A stretch of 64,000 bases of DNA from Zymoseptoria tritici IPO323 (GCF_000219625.1 NC_018215.1:2356001-2420000), one strand, 5' to 3'. Shown: positions 32,833 through 44,564, numbered from the stretch's first letter. Numbers and translations: made by a program. The notes: generated from the sequence alone by a model not told the origin.

Positions 32833-34427
32833 CGAGCAGGACAGGCCCTGAGGGACCTGATGAAAATGTCGCAGTATAGCCGTCTCAGAGTATAGGCGGG
32901 AGAGAAAAGCAGTCCGCTCGAGCGTTCGTGTACAAATGAAGATCAAGCCATGTAGGCGAAACAATCAAGATGACCGACTCCCCGCCGGCAGTAGACTGAA
33001 GCGGACTGGCCCTGCACGGCACTGGCTACACTATGATCTGCGGCCAGAAGCCTAGAACACTGCTTGACCTAGGAGGTAACTTCTGTCACTGGCCTGCCAA
33101 TCACCCTGTCGCAGACCTCCCGTCAACGTGCTCTCCGAGGGTTCTAATCTATCTCAACGATCGCTGCAATCGAAGCAGTCCATCAAGATCCAGAGGGAAG
33201 ATCAAGGGTCCAGATGGCAGAGACAGGGCAGCCTGTCTAAAGTTCCCCAGCCACTGTGATCTAGAACGAAGCATCGAGGATGCCATCGAAGCACGGCACC
33301 GATGTAGCGGATGCGCAGCAGCTCGGCTAGAACACCCGCCTGCTGGGTTCAAGGCAGGGTCTTCGGGTTATCTCAAAAAACCTTGTTCATCGAGGACAAT
33401 GTGACGCGTTTCTGAGAGGGATACCATCATCCGGTCTGCTCGGTTCTCGCTTCTTACATATTTGCCCATTGAGCAAGACATGAGCATATTGAGAATCACG
33501 AGCATTACGAGAATCACGAGCGGAAGTGATTGCAGGCATAGAATAGGCATGTTTGCGAGTTGAATGTTCGAGGACGTTGGGCAAATTGCGACACTTTCTT
33601 CACAACTTCCTCTTTGGGACAATTTCTTGGCGATCTCTCATCAACCACGTGGATTTTCTTTCGGTCATGTCGTTGTTCACATACCGAAAGACGACCACTT
33701 TCCTGCGCATCTCAGTCGTGTGAAGCTGACCTGGAATGATTGCCGTTGATTGGGAGGCAGATGGAAGCTACTGCTCATGTTCTTGGTCTGGCATTAGTCG
33801 GTCGAACACCGCCTGACACCCAAACGAATACAGTCATCCGTCTCGATCACTGCCAGGATGCGTATCTCGCTTGGAATTCATCGTCATACACAGCGTCCCA
33901 TGAGCCGCGTACGATTCGCGGAGTCGACTTTCGCATTCGATAAGCATCACCACGCACAAGGAGCACGCTGGGGAACGGTTATCGAAAACAATCACTCGCT
34001 TCTGGCGTCGATCTGGGATGGCGTTGGTTTCTGGACAGTGCTCTGAGCTCGGCGGGCAGCTTGTCGACTGGCCAAATACTGACACGTGTCCTCCCGCATG
34101 GCGTCGAATTCTAGGCATTGCTCTGACCTCGAGACATCGCTTCGCCATGATATGAGCAAGTCCTGTCGAGGCGCACTCACATTGCGAGATACAGAGACAA
34201 ACCGAACAGACACCTCGGGACCACTATGGCAAAGATGCCGCACGAGCGCGAGACGACCCACGAGCTCGTCCTCCAATCGAAGCCGGACAACTGAGAAAAG
34301 ACATGGCACGCAGAACTCGCTTCAAAACGATACTCATCGATGCTCCTTGCTATTCCAGCACGTCCATCTCCGCTCGTAGCAAGAGACCAACCCTCAGCAT
34401 CACCCTCTCCGGGGAGCTACCTGGCCT
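32833..34427. other. Longest gene-free stretch, nothing supported
   Basis: 1.6 kb upstream of the Zn2Cys6 gene and downstream of GDI1. I looked for exons on both strands and found no domain or consistent frame. GAGAATCACGAGC is repeated twice 19 bp apart near 33491-33522. It may hold the long promoter of the regulator, a non-coding transcript or decayed sequence. Confidence 0.5.
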
Positions 34428-35940
34428 TTACGCCTCGTACTCCAACCCTTGACCCTCCTTCAATCCCTCCACCTTCAACTCCTCGCCCTCAGCCCGCTTA
34501 TACACATCCCTCACGTCCACCGTCATCGACTCGAAATGCGAAGTCGCATCGTAAGACTTGCTGATGAACACGTTGTCCTTCGCACCGCTCTCGAGGGGCT
34601 CGTAGATCGGGATCGGAGGGCCCATGAATTGCTCCTCTATCCGTCCCAGACGTTCGAGTCCCGCTTTCAGTTCGAGGTGTTGGTTGGCTTCGGTTTCGGC
34701 GACGGTGCTGACGATGGCGATGTAGTAGCCCTTGGGGCAGACGTTGTGGTTGGAGCCGACGACGGCGATGTAGATGTCTGTGGGAGAAGTTAGCATTTTT
34801 AGTGGTTTTAAAGGATGGTGCGACATACCGTGCTTCCGGCCGCACTGGGACTGGGGGATGATCAATTGGAAGGAGTCAGAGTTGTCAGTCTTGTCGACTG
34901 GGTGGTTCAAGATGCAGATCGCCTTGAGGATGTGTCCGGTCACTCGGACCTTGTCTGGAAAGTACGAGGGATCCGCAATGATCTTCTTGCACTTGGTCTC
35001 GAACTTCATGCCCTCGCCCTCCTCGCCTCGCTCTTTCATCGTCGCCTTGATACCGGAAACCTTTCCACCTTCGTACTTGATCTCATCGACGTTGGTGTTG
35101 AGCATGTATGTGCCTCCGTAGATGGCACTGAGACGAGCGAAACCCTGAGGCAGCTCCCCCAATCCGTAGAGAGGGTAGATGTATGGGCTCTTTCCGTATC
35201 TGGCCATGCTGTTGACGTAGAGGCGGATGCGCTCGATGCAGTCCTTTGCCATTCCCTTGGCATCGACGTAGTCGTCTGTGGTGTAGAGTGCCATGCTGTG
35301 GCCGATGAAGTCGCGGGTGGTGGCCTCGAGGCCGTACTTATCGTAGACCTGTTTCATCGTGGTCTGCGAGAGGTTCATGCCTGATCATGCCCAGTTAGCA
35401 AATCGCTGCAGATCCCCTCCTCGTATCTCACTGACCATTGTGTGTGCTCGGGTTGTTCTCATCAAAGCCGCCCACCCACTGCAAGAAGTTCTTCGCCCTT
35501 CTCTTCTCAAACAGTCCCATCAACGGACTCTTCAGCGCCTCGGTAGCATCGCTAGGGACCTTGGCCACCGTCGCCTTGGCCCCATTGCCCTGTTGAACGT
35601 AGCTTCCAGCAACCTGCTTGAACTCAATGTATCGAGTGACATCCGTGCTGACCAGGATATTGGTGAGTTCTCCATTGGCCATCAACAACTTCGGCACGAG
35701 ATCGATGTTCCAGTCGTTGGCCCGACCGTACTTCTTCCAGGGCTCCGTGCCCTTCTCGTAGTTTCCGTATTTCTTGAACAGAGCCTCGATATTGACGGAT
35801 GCCGCTTCGCCGCCGTAGTGGTCGTTGCGGTCCATGTGCAGCACCTTCTTGCCCTTCACGGACATGACACCGCTGAGGATGCATTCCGTGAGTCCAGTGC
35901 CGAGCACTACGACGTCGTACTCCGGTGCGATTTCGTCCAT
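34428..35940 (-). CDS. GDI1: RAB GDP-dissociation inhibitor
   Basis: Start ATG at 35940. Exons 35940-35436, 35380-34829 and 34777-34428; 468 aa. Conserved GDI/REP blocks are all present: [18 protein letters not shown] with the GTGLTE signature, [83 protein letters not shown] and ICILNHPV. The C-terminal lobe carries [19 protein letters not shown] extracts prenylated GDP-bound Rab GTPases from membranes and recycles them, and is essential in yeast. Length is normal for the family (450-470). A GT dinucleotide run lies in the 5' leader. Co-oriented with CPS1-like and HTS1 genes upstream. Confidence 0.97.
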
Positions 35941-36448
35941 GGCTGCGGTGGTCTGGGTACCGTGTGTGTGTATTGTGTGTGTGATCGAGATGCTGAGAGT
36001 GCGTGTGTTTACAACGATTGTCTTATGGTTCGAGCGGTCAACTTGCACGAGCTAAGGTATACTTTAGCGTGGGGTGAAACAGGGGTCCAAAATCATAGCT
36101 CCCTTGTAAATCGACCCCCACCAAGATCAACGACATCCGCTGCCTCTTGCTGTCACCATCTCCTGTACATCGATTGCGAAGGCTTTAGTCTCAAGGGCTC
36201 GGCATGGGCGGTCAAGCAGGCAAGTTATCTCGCGGGACGTTCGATTACGTTCGAGTCTTGACGGCAACGTTCTCGATCGAGGACCTCCAGATCACGACCG
36301 AAGCTCCGGAGAAGACAGCACTCACAATTGTATCCATATCTGAATAGTCAATTCCAGCTTCTAGTGTACTGCTCGTCCTGTCGTCGTTCACATCTAGGCT
36401 TTACCCATCTGCTACTCCGACCCAGCCGCCATACCAAAATCACTCCAT
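35941..36448. other. Intergenic; GDI1 promoter and CPS1 3' flank
   Basis: 508 nt. A (GT)n run at 35962-35983 corresponds to a CA repeat in the GDI1 5' leader. A 300-codon plus-strand frame (35359-36261) is antisense to GDI1 exon 1 and is rejected. Confidence 0.55.
35962..35983. repeat. GT dinucleotide microsatellite in the GDI1 5' leader
   Basis: GTGTGTGTGT, then AT, then TGTGTGTGTG, read as a CA repeat on the GDI1 transcript, starting 22 nt before its ATG. Confidence 0.8.
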
Positions 36449-38221
36449 CTACTCCCCCTCAAACCTCGCCCCATCCACATTCTGAATCCACAGCGCATAC
36501 CACTTAACAACCTTCCCATGATTACTAACACTAACTCTCTCATCAACCGTATGAATCCTGCCCATACCCCAATCTTTCTCATTCACATATCCCGGCCCAA
36601 AGCGGAAAATATGCCTCGTCAAGTCCCAATAGTACCTTGTATCAGTATTACCCGTCATCAACGCCGGAGCGACAATCGTCTCCTCGCCGTACAGCGCTCT
36701 GATCGTCCCCGACAGCACAGCGTAGGGAGTCACGGCGTCGACATTCGTAGGCGTCACAGGCGCGACGTTGAGAGTTGTGTTGCGCGCGGAGAGCGAGATG
36801 GAGTTGTATGCCGCTTTGGTGCCGTCGAAAGCGTGTAGAGTGAGGTTGTGCGTTTTGGCGATCGGGTGGATGAGGGAAGAGAGGTGGTCGTAAACAATTT
36901 TTGGGGAGTCGCCGATGTTGATGCGGTGGTTGACGATGGCTGTGGCGGACTCGGGGAGGGCGTTGGTCTTCTTGCCGCCGGAGATAAGGTCAACGGCTTG
37001 AGAGGTTTGCATGAGGTATCTGACGTCGAGGCCGAGAGAGGCGGCTTCTTGTGCGAGGCGGTCGGTGTGCTTTTTGGCTGCAGGGCAAATGTCCTCGTCG
37101 GAGGAGAATTTGGCGTGGTGTTTCTTGAGGAGCTTCTTGAGTTTCTTGGGAAAGTCGGGAGCGTACTCGGCGCCGCATTGAAGAAAACCTAAGTATGGGT
37201 TCTCCTGTGCGAGGTAGGTCGGGTACTTGACGCTCTCGATCTTGGTGATGACCTCGCTCAGGATGCCGATGCTCGTGTGGTCTTGCGGGACAGAGGAGTG
37301 GCCTCCTGGCGTCCTCACCTCGATTTCCACATCGGTGTATCCCTTCTCAGCAACGCCAGGGACCGCATATCCCATGCCGAACGCTTTTTGGTATCCCATC
37401 CCTTCGTCCACGATAGCAGCAACACCATCATCTCCATACCGCTCATGCAAGAATTTCGACAAATGACCCGCTCCTTGGGCACCAGAGCACTCCTCGTCAA
37501 ACCCGAACGACATAACAATCGTTCTCTTCGGCTTGAAGCCCGCATCAAGCAATACCTCCACGGACTCCATAATTCCCACCAGCGAATTCTTGCAATCCGA
37601 CGCTCCTCTTCCCCAAACATTCTCTCCATCGAAATGTCCACTCCACGGCGGGTACGTCCACGAGTCCACCGTGTCTGGATCCACCGGCACGACATCCTGA
37701 TGCGCCATCAGCACCAATGGCTTGAGGGCCTTGTCCGATCCATGCCAAGTATACAGCAGTCCATGCGTGTTGACTTTTTCCACCTTCAACTCCGAGTGGA
37801 TGCGAGGGAATGTGGCTTCAAAGTACTTGTGCAGCGGGCCGAAGACTTCCCACCTTTTATCCTCGCCAATTGGGCCAAGATCATCGAAGGACTGCGTCGG
37901 GATTTGCACGGCGCCGGAGAGGCGGATGATGGAGGCGTTGACAGATTCAGGAGTGGAAAGGTACTCAAAGGCTTGCTGGAGCTTCTCGTCCTGAGCGGGG
38001 AAGAGGGCGGGGACTTGCTGGCACTTTGGCGTGGAGGAGCTGAGAGGCGACTCGGAGGATGGGAATGGGAAGAGTGAGGCAGCGGCGGCGCTGGAGTAGA
38101 ATAGCGTCCGTAGACCGATGAGCACAGCTGCGGCAATGGTCGCTTTGCGGAGGGCGGAGTGTTTATGAGCTGGGCGAGATGCGATGGGCTCCACCGAGGT
38201 GGGAAGAGTCGATTTCTCCAT
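36449..38221 (-). CDS. CPS1: Vacuolar carboxypeptidase S-like M20 metallopeptidase
   Basis: I start at ATG 38221 (MEKSTLPTSVEP); the frame is open upstream to 38314 but only from a TTG. 590 aa, no intron. A short cytosolic tail is followed by one hydrophobic segment (about residues 27-49, KATIAAAVLIGLRTLF), a type II signal anchor as in yeast Cps1. Zinc-site motifs of family M20 are intact: LMAHQDVVPV (His174), VWGRGASDCK (Asp209) and FGFDEECSGAQGAGHL (Glu243/244). The dimerisation-domain signature VRTPGGHSSVPQDHTS, and TGNTDTRYYWDLTRHIFRFGP near the C-terminus, are also present. Yeast Cps1 reaches the vacuole lumen through the multivesicular body pathway and releases C-terminal amino acids from peptides. 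Confidence 0.92.
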   Translation of the reverse strand: MEKSTLPTSVEPIASRPAHKHSALRKATIAAAVLIGLRTLFYSSAAAASLFPFPSSESPLSSSTPKCQQVPALFPAQDEKLQQAFEYLSTPESVNASIIRLSGAVQIPTQSFDDLGPIGEDKRWEVFGPLHKYFEATFPRIHSELKVEKVNTHGLLYTWHGSDKALKPLVLMAHQDVVPVDPDTVDSWTYPPWSGHFDGENVWGRGASDCKNSLVGIMESVEVLLDAGFKPKRTIVMSFGFDEECSGAQGAGHLSKFLHERYGDDGVAAIVDEGMGYQKAFGMGYAVPGVAEKGYTDVEIEVRTPGGHSSVPQDHTSIGILSEVITKIESVKYPTYLAQENPYLGFLQCGAEYAPDFPKKLKKLLKKHHAKFSSDEDICPAAKKHTDRLAQEAASLGLDVRYLMQTSQAVDLISGGKKTNALPESATAIVNHRINIGDSPKIVYDHLSSLIHPIAKTHNLTLHAFDGTKAAYNSISLSARNTTLNVAPVTPTNVDAVTPYAVLSGTIRALYGEETIVAPALMTGNTDTRYYWDLTRHIFRFGPGYVNEKDWGMGRIHTVDERVSVSNHGKVVKWYALWIQNVDGARFEGE

Positions 38222-38795
38222 GCTGGATGGCTGGTGAAGCTCAATGTGATGAGATGTAGAGGGTGTAGAAGATGGGAACGGGAAGAGGATATGCGAGAAC
38301 AAGAAGGAAAGCAATGATCAATGCACCTACTCGATGGATCAATGGAGGTCTTCGCACCTTCCTATAGCGTACAAGAGTCCCGCCGATGAGGTTGCGATCG
38401 AAGATGGCGATAGCACGCGGTCAACGCATGGCATTGGCGGGCAAGCTCACGGATCTCGGCAAGGCCTCCGACGTCGGATCAAGCTTTGGTCCACCAAGAG
38501 CCTCAATGGACGAGGAGGCTTGTGTGTGGTACTTCGGTTGGTACTTGAATGCATAATCTGTCTTGTCGTTGCAGGAGGAGAGCTTCGTTCTCATCAATTT
38601 GTGGGATAAGCGCCAGGGGCGCAATGTTGGCGCTCTCACCCTCGCAGAGTCCATTCACCCTGCTTACCCGATCGCTATGCTTCCATGGTATCTACCTTTT
38701 CTGTGCACACATCGTACAGAGACTTCCCTCGTCCCTCATGAATCATGATGATCCTCATGAACCCGCAACCCTCACATCAGTTCCATCCCTCATAT
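38222..38795. other. Intergenic; CPS1 promoter and HTS1 3' flank
   Basis: 574 nt between two minus-strand genes. No domain-bearing frame and no repeat noticed. Confidence 0.5.
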
Positions 38796-40498
38796 CTACT
38801 GCATCCCCAGAGCCTGCAAGCCACTCACGACCTCCTTCTCCGCCCTCCACTTCTCTAGCCTCCTCTTCACCTCGTCCGCCAACCCGTCTAGTTGTACTTC
38901 CACACCATCCTTCTCTGGGTGACCCTCCGGCAGTCCCATTTCCTTCACCTTACACATTCCCTTCGCCTGCTCTTCCTCGCCCAGGATCACCACGAACGGC
39001 ACGCCCAATGTCTCCGCGGCCTTGAACTGCTGCGGTAACTTCGGCTTGATCTTCAACTGCAACTCCGCGTTGATGTCCGCGTCCCATAGCTTCTTCACCA
39101 CAGTTTGTCGCTCCGGCCACATACCTGTGAAACCCTTGCCACCGAACGCCATGACGTAGACATCTGCTGCCGAAAGACGTGGTTGAAGTGATGCTGATGC
39201 AGCGGCAAGACGTTGCTTTGTGATGCTGAAGATGCGTTCCACGCCGAAGGAGATACCAACGCAGGGGATTTGCTGCTTGCCCGAGAACATGCCGACGAGG
39301 TTGTCGTAGCGACCTCCTGCTGCGACAGAGCCGACGCCGACGGAGGGATCGTTGGACCGGTCTTCATCTGCATCGACGGGCTTTCTGGGTTTTGATGAGT
39401 CGGGTTTTGATGAGTCTTTTGATTTACCTGCGGAGCCTTCGGTGATGACCTCGTAGATGACGCCGGTGTAGTAATCGAGACCGCGGGCAAGAGACATGTC
39501 GAAGGAGATGTTCGGCATCACACCCCAAGGTTGAAGGTATTCAAACAGCAGTGCCATGTCTGCGAGACCGGCACTCGCGGAGGCATTGGCCGCAAGCTTC
39601 TCGTCCTTTTGTAGTTTCTCAAGCAAGTCGACGCCGCCTTTCTGCACCGCATACTCTCCTATCCGATCTGCCACCTCGGGATCAAGGCCCTTCTCTTCTG
39701 TCATCTCTTTTCGCACCTCTGCCCACGGCAGTTTGTCCAGCTTGTCTACCGCCGATGAAATCGTTCGCAACTTCTCTTCCGGAACACCACACACCTCGAA
39801 GATACCGTCAAGAATCTTGCGGTGGTTGATCTTGATCGTGTACCTCCCATTCCATCCTAGCGCCTCAAAGACTTGTGATGTGATTGTCAGAACCTTGCTG
39901 TCCGCTGCCATCTGGTCGTACACTCCAGCCATGTCGAAGTCGCATTGGTAGAATTCGCGCATACGTCCTTTTGTCATAGCAGGCTGATCGCGTCGGTAGA
40001 CTTTCGCAATCTGGTATCGAGAGATGCTGGAAACACTGGAGTTCATGGCGAGCCATCGTGCGAACGGAACAGTGAGATCGTATCGGAGGGAGCAGAGTTC
40101 GCCGCCTTGGTCGGCAAGGTCGTAGATGAGTTTGCTGTCTTCGCCATACTTGCCCGAAAGAATCTCCTTCAGCTCAAAGACAGGTCTGTGAAAGTCAGCG
40201 GGTGCACAAGTGTGATCGTGAAAAAGTTGACTCACGTATCGATCGTCCGACCACCGTGACGCTTGAAGACCTTTTTGATTGTGTCGAAGATTTGGTCGCG
40301 GATAACCATGTCAATGCCATCCCAATCTTTGGTGCCCTTGGGGACTTTGAGCTGGTAGCTCGTCTTCTCGGCCTTCTCTTTAACCATGGTTTCGTTTTCG
40401 AATATGCGTGAGGTATAGAAGCGGGGCGAGGTTCGGAACGATCGTTTGAATAAAAGGAAAGACGAGGCGCGAAAGGTTCGGAAGATGCAGTGATTCAT
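38796..40498 (-). CDS. HTS1: Histidyl-tRNA synthetase, probable mitochondrial and cytosolic forms from one gene
   Basis: Exon 1 40498-40236, intron 40235-40186, exon 2 40185-38796; 550 aa from the first ATG. The first about 36 residues ([22 protein letters not shown] in part) are basic, Ser/Phe-rich and devoid of acids: a mitochondrial presequence. A second ATG at codon 38 ([19 protein letters not shown]) would give the cytosolic enzyme. Class II motifs follow: [71 protein letters not shown] and [13 protein letters not shown], with the histidine-binding [12 protein letters not shown] and SFGVERIF. A Lys/Ser-rich insertion ([15 protein letters not shown]) lies between motif 2 and 3. The C-terminal anticodon-binding domain is complete. 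Confidence 0.96.
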
Positions 40499-40756
40499 GC
40501 AAATGAGTGTGTGGTGGGAGTTGGTGGAGAGAAGTTGAAGTCGAGGATATTTTGTTTCGTGAATGACTGGGCTGAGGTGGACAGCTCAAAGAACCAAAAC
40601 CTTCGTCACTTCCAGCAAAACGTCGGCCCCCTCGTGGCCCCACCCGAAGTTCAACCGGGCACGGCCGCTTGCTTCAGGTACATCCAAACGCATACCAACA
40701 ACTCTATGTACATGATTGTTCTTGATCATCGTTGTTTGATACTCCCTTAGAATGCA
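40499..40756. promoter_or_regulatory. Compact divergent promoter, HTS1 and VPS33
   Basis: Only 258 nt separate the HTS1 mitochondrial start from the VPS33 start, so both promoters must share it. If the cytosolic HTS1 form arises from a second transcription start, part of its control would lie inside 40387-40498. Confidence 0.6.
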
Positions 40757-42813
40757 ATGGCAGCACATTCGGCCGCAAAGGCCATCAACACACAGGAACT
40801 CACCGACAAGGCTCGCCGAGAACTACTACATCATCTCGAACAAGTATGTATGCCCTCCCATCCAACCCCGGCACACTACTCACAGCTATACAGGTCCGAG
40901 GCAAGAAGAACATAGTCTTGGAAAGGTCACTCGCCGGTACTATCGGTCTCATTGTCAAGTTCAGCACGCTCCAAGAATATGGCGTCGACAAGCCTTTCTT
41001 CCTGGAAAACCACAACATCGACTCGAGCCAACGAAACATCGTCTTCGTGGTCCGTGGAGAGAATGCCAACAAGATCCGCATGGTCGCGGAGCAGATCAAG
41101 CTCGTACGAAGCGAGAGCAAGATCGATCATGACTTTACCATCATCTGGGTGTCTCGACGGACCATGATCAGTGATATGATTCTCGAGGAACATGGAGTGC
41201 TGGGAGAGGCCAACATCACAGAACTCGCCTTGCACTTTGTCCCGCTGGAGCCGGACCTGCTATCGTTGGAGCTGGAAGATGCATTCAGTGGTCTTTGTTT
41301 GTTGAAAGATCCCTCGAGCATCTTCGCCTCTGCCAAAGCTCTGATGCTACTACAGAAGCAATATGGCCTCTTTCCTCGGATTCTAGGCAAAGGTGACAAT
41401 GCACAACGGCTGGCCGAACTTCTCCAACGCATGAGAAAGGAAGAAGATGTCAATGCCTCTGCAGACCCCAACACCGCCTACCTCGCTTCCTTCGGCCTCA
41501 GTCCAAGCTCCCTCGTCGAAAACCTCATCATCATCGACCGCGAGATCGACTTTCCCACCCTCCTCTCCACCCAACTCACCTACGAAGGCCTCATCGACGA
41601 AATCTTCGGCATCACCAACAACAACACGGAAGTCGACTCCTCCATTCTCGGCGGTGCAGCACCGACCCAACCCCAACAACAAACCAACTCCACCCCGACC
41701 GCCGCCACCAAACGCAAAGTCCTCCTCGACAGCACCGACAAACTCTACCCCTTCCTCCGCGACGCCAACTTCGCCACCGTCGGCCCCTCCCTAAACCGCA
41801 CCGCCCGCCGCCTCGCCTCCGACTCCGAAGCAATGCACAGCAAAGACCAAACCGTCTCCGACCTCAAAGCAATCGTCCACTCCAAACTCCCCACCTACCA
41901 AGCCGAATCCGCGTCCCTGAAGATCCACACCTCCCTCGCCGAGGAGATTCTCAAACACACCCGCTCCTCCACTTTCCGCTCCCTACTCGACATCCAGCAA
42001 AACCTCCTCGCAGGCACAGACCCAACCTCCCTTCACGACGCCCTCGACGAACTCATCGCCCGCGCCGCCCCTCTCCCCACCGTCCTGCGCCTTTTATGCC
42101 TCATGTCCTCCCTCTCCAACGGCCTTCGTCAGCGGGATCTCGATCACTTCAAACGCCAAATCACACAAGCCTACGGCTATCAACACACCCTCACCCTCTC
42201 CCGACTCGAAAAGATGAACCTCCTCTCCACTCGGGACAGCCACAGAGGCTACCTGAACCCCATCGGCGCGGCTCTCGGCACCACAGCGACAGACTGGCCC
42301 TCCCTTCGCAAAACACTAAATCTCTGGTCCGATGACGTGCAAGAAGACGACCCGGTCGACCCATCATATGCCTTCTCAGGCTACGCTCCGCTCTCCGTTC
42401 GGCTAGTCCAAGCCATCCTTCAAAAGTCCGCTCTCCTCAACCCTCCCTCTTCCACATCCAAAACATCCAATCCCCCTGCCCCTACCACCCCCTCATCAAC
42501 CGCCGGTGGCTGGACATCTTTCACAGACCCCCTCTCCCGCATCCGCGGCGCGACAATTGACATCTCTCAATCCGGGCACAGCAAAGACATTTCCCAAGCA
42601 AAGCAGACTTTACGGGCAGGAGCGAAAGAAGGGCCGAAAGTTTCAATCGTGTTTTTCTTGGGTGGCGTGACGTACGCGGAAGTCGGGGCGTTGAGGTTGG
42701 TGAGCAGGCAGATTGAGGAGGCGAGTGGGAGGAGGATTGTGGTTGCTACGACGGGGATGATTAGTGGAGGGAAAGCTGTTGGGGCGGCGGTGGAGAGGAG
42801 GGGGGTGATGTAG
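40757..42813 (+). CDS. VPS33: VPS33, Sec1/Munc18 subunit of HOPS/CORVET
   Basis: Start ATG at 40757 (MAAHSAAKAINTQEL); exon 1 40757-40843, intron 40844-40893, exon 2 40894-42813; 668 aa. A competing ATG 5 nt upstream (40752) is in another frame. The Sec1 fold is visible as KKNIVLERSLAGTIGLIVKF, IVFVVRGENANKIRMV, DFTIIWVSRRTM, LENLIIIDREIDFPTLLSTQLTYEGLIDE, LFPFLRDANFATVGPSLN and the C-terminal VSIVFFLGGVTYAEVGALRLVS with VVATTGMISG (stretches quoted separately). The FFLGGVTYAE end is the mark of Vps33 within the SM family. It promotes SNARE assembly for endosome and vacuole fusion. Codon use is C-rich in the middle third (41680-42500). Confidence 0.95.
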
Positions 42814-43033
42814 TTGTAGAGGGAATAGTGGGTAGTGACAGCACCAAGGGGAGGGGTTGGGAAGGAGTAGTTCAAGAATGTTTCCATTTACAAAAAGCCT
42901 GTTCTGTGGCCGTACGCATCTCCTCCCAGCTATCACTTCAAACGCCGTGCGCAGTATCGATTCCTCCCTTCTTCTACGCGGTCTTCTCTTCCCCTTCTCA
43001 TCGTCCTCATCTCCTTATCTCGTATCTCTTCCC

Positions 43034-44207
43034 CTACTTCCTCGCCGTCGGCCCACTCACACCCGCTCCAATCACGCTCGGCAACTCCTCACTGCCCATC
43101 TCCCAAACGCTTCCTACTGCAAATCCCACCAGCCCCATCATCGCAATGGTGAACAGTGCAATCAACCAAAACTCCACACTCACGTCCTTCTTCTGACACG
43201 CCGGTCCCGCCCATGTTGTCGTCTTCTTTCCATCTGCAGACTTGGTCGCTACACAAGAGCAAGAGTAGCAGTCCAGACCGTTCGAGCCACGGTCAGGATC
43301 ACGGTAAGCTTTGCGACAAGTTCCGTGACCGGTGCAGTTGCGAGTTGTGGACTCGCAGGCGGAGAGGGAGGTGAAGCACGCCGGGAGGATGCCGCGGAGG
43401 GGTTCGGAAGACGAGTTGGAAGACGAGTGGTTGGCGGAGGCGTGGAGTGCTGGGTGGGAGCCAGAGGACAGAGAGGCGTGGGCTTCGGAGAGGAGTTTCT
43501 CGGGGACGGAGCGTTTGGTGTTCAGCTTGGGGAGGGTGTAGGTGCCCCATTGGAATTTTGAGGTTGCGGTCGAGGAGGTGTCGAGAGGGGTGGTGAGGGT
43601 CGTTATGCAGTAGCTCTCTTTGACGAGGCGGTTGAGCTCGGAGGTAAAGTGCGAGGAGGAGGTGGTGAGGAAGAAGAGGGGGGAGGACATGTACTGGATG
43701 GATTGGAGGCGATCCAGGAGGATCTCGTCGGAGAGCTTCAGCAGTTGCTTGGGGTCGGATTGTCTCGCGAGGTCGAGCATTAGGCCTCGAATGGCGGAGG
43801 AGGCGGGCGCGGGGGATAGGTCGAAGGAGGTGTATGATGATAGTGCTGCGACAAGGTGTCAGTACTACGATCCTTGGCTACATGCGATTCTGTATCTCAC
43901 CCTCAATATGCTCCTCGCCCTCGTATAATAGGAAGGCCTTCCTCTCACAGCCCGCTGCCTTGTCCGCAAACATTGGAGTCTGCAGGCCATAGTCGTTGAT
44001 GGCATCTATCACGTCGTCTTGCTCCAAGTCTGCATTGTGATAATCCTCCACGCCTGTCCGCTGTGCTAGCACCAGTCTTGCCGCGACGGGCGACACATCT
44101 CTTGATTGAACGTCTCGTTGTTGCGGGTCGTGAATGTGAATGCGTGCGGTCGAGGCGGAAGCCAGATGCGCAAGGGCCGGCAGTATCGTAGAGGCGGAGA
44201 GCTTCAT
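43034..44207 (-). CDS. Vps3844-type vacuolar sorting membrane protein (DUF3844)
   Basis: Start ATG at 44207. Exon 1 44207-43901, intron 43900-43846 (55 nt), exon 2 43845-43034; 372 aa. The signal peptide is LSASTILPALAHLASASTA. A poorly conserved luminal region follows, then the diagnostic C-terminal domain: CFTSLSACESTTRNCTGHGTC, CYSCSCVATKS, TTTWAGPACQKKDVSVEFWL (EGF-like Cys arrangement), a transmembrane span (IALFTIAMMGLVGFAVGSVW) and a short cytosolic tail (EMGSEELPSVIGAGVSG). It is a type I membrane protein, probably of ER or endosomal membranes; 'vacuolar sorting' comes from the family name and is not demonstrated here. Convergent with VPS33 (220 nt gap). Confidence 0.88.
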
Positions 44208-44564
44208 CGTGGAAGCGGGATGCGTGTGTGGACGAGATGGAAGAGAGGGCAGATGGTCGTGGTGATGGCTTCGGTCTGTCGTCTCTCGTGTAGTCCAGTC
44301 CAGTATCTGTCTCAAGCTCACTCTCGATCAGCCGGCCTTGGCTCCGCTCTGCCGCCACCCCCAGGGCATCGTCTTGACGTCTTGCGGCCTGGCTTGTGGT
44401 CATTCGTCACTCTTCGAACTTCACTTTGTCTCTCTCTTTCTACCTCACCTAAGACCACAACAAACATTCACGATTCTCACGACATGCGATGACCTGACCT
44501 CCCAGTTCGAGCACTCCTCACCACCATCGACAAGACACCGACAACTCGACGATTCACCGCCACG
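44208..44564. promoter_or_regulatory. Divergent promoter region
   Basis: 357 nt shared by the Vps3844 gene and the mitochondrial-type gene. C/T-rich blocks (44400-44450) are present on the plus strand just before the second start. No gene. Confidence 0.5.

Noticed and set aside
35359..36261. 300-codon plus-strand frame
   Set aside because: Antisense shadow of GDI1 exon 1, its intron and promoter; GDI1 on the other strand is unambiguous.
37277..38077. 266-codon plus-strand frame
   Set aside because: Antisense to the catalytic core of the CPS1-like peptidase.
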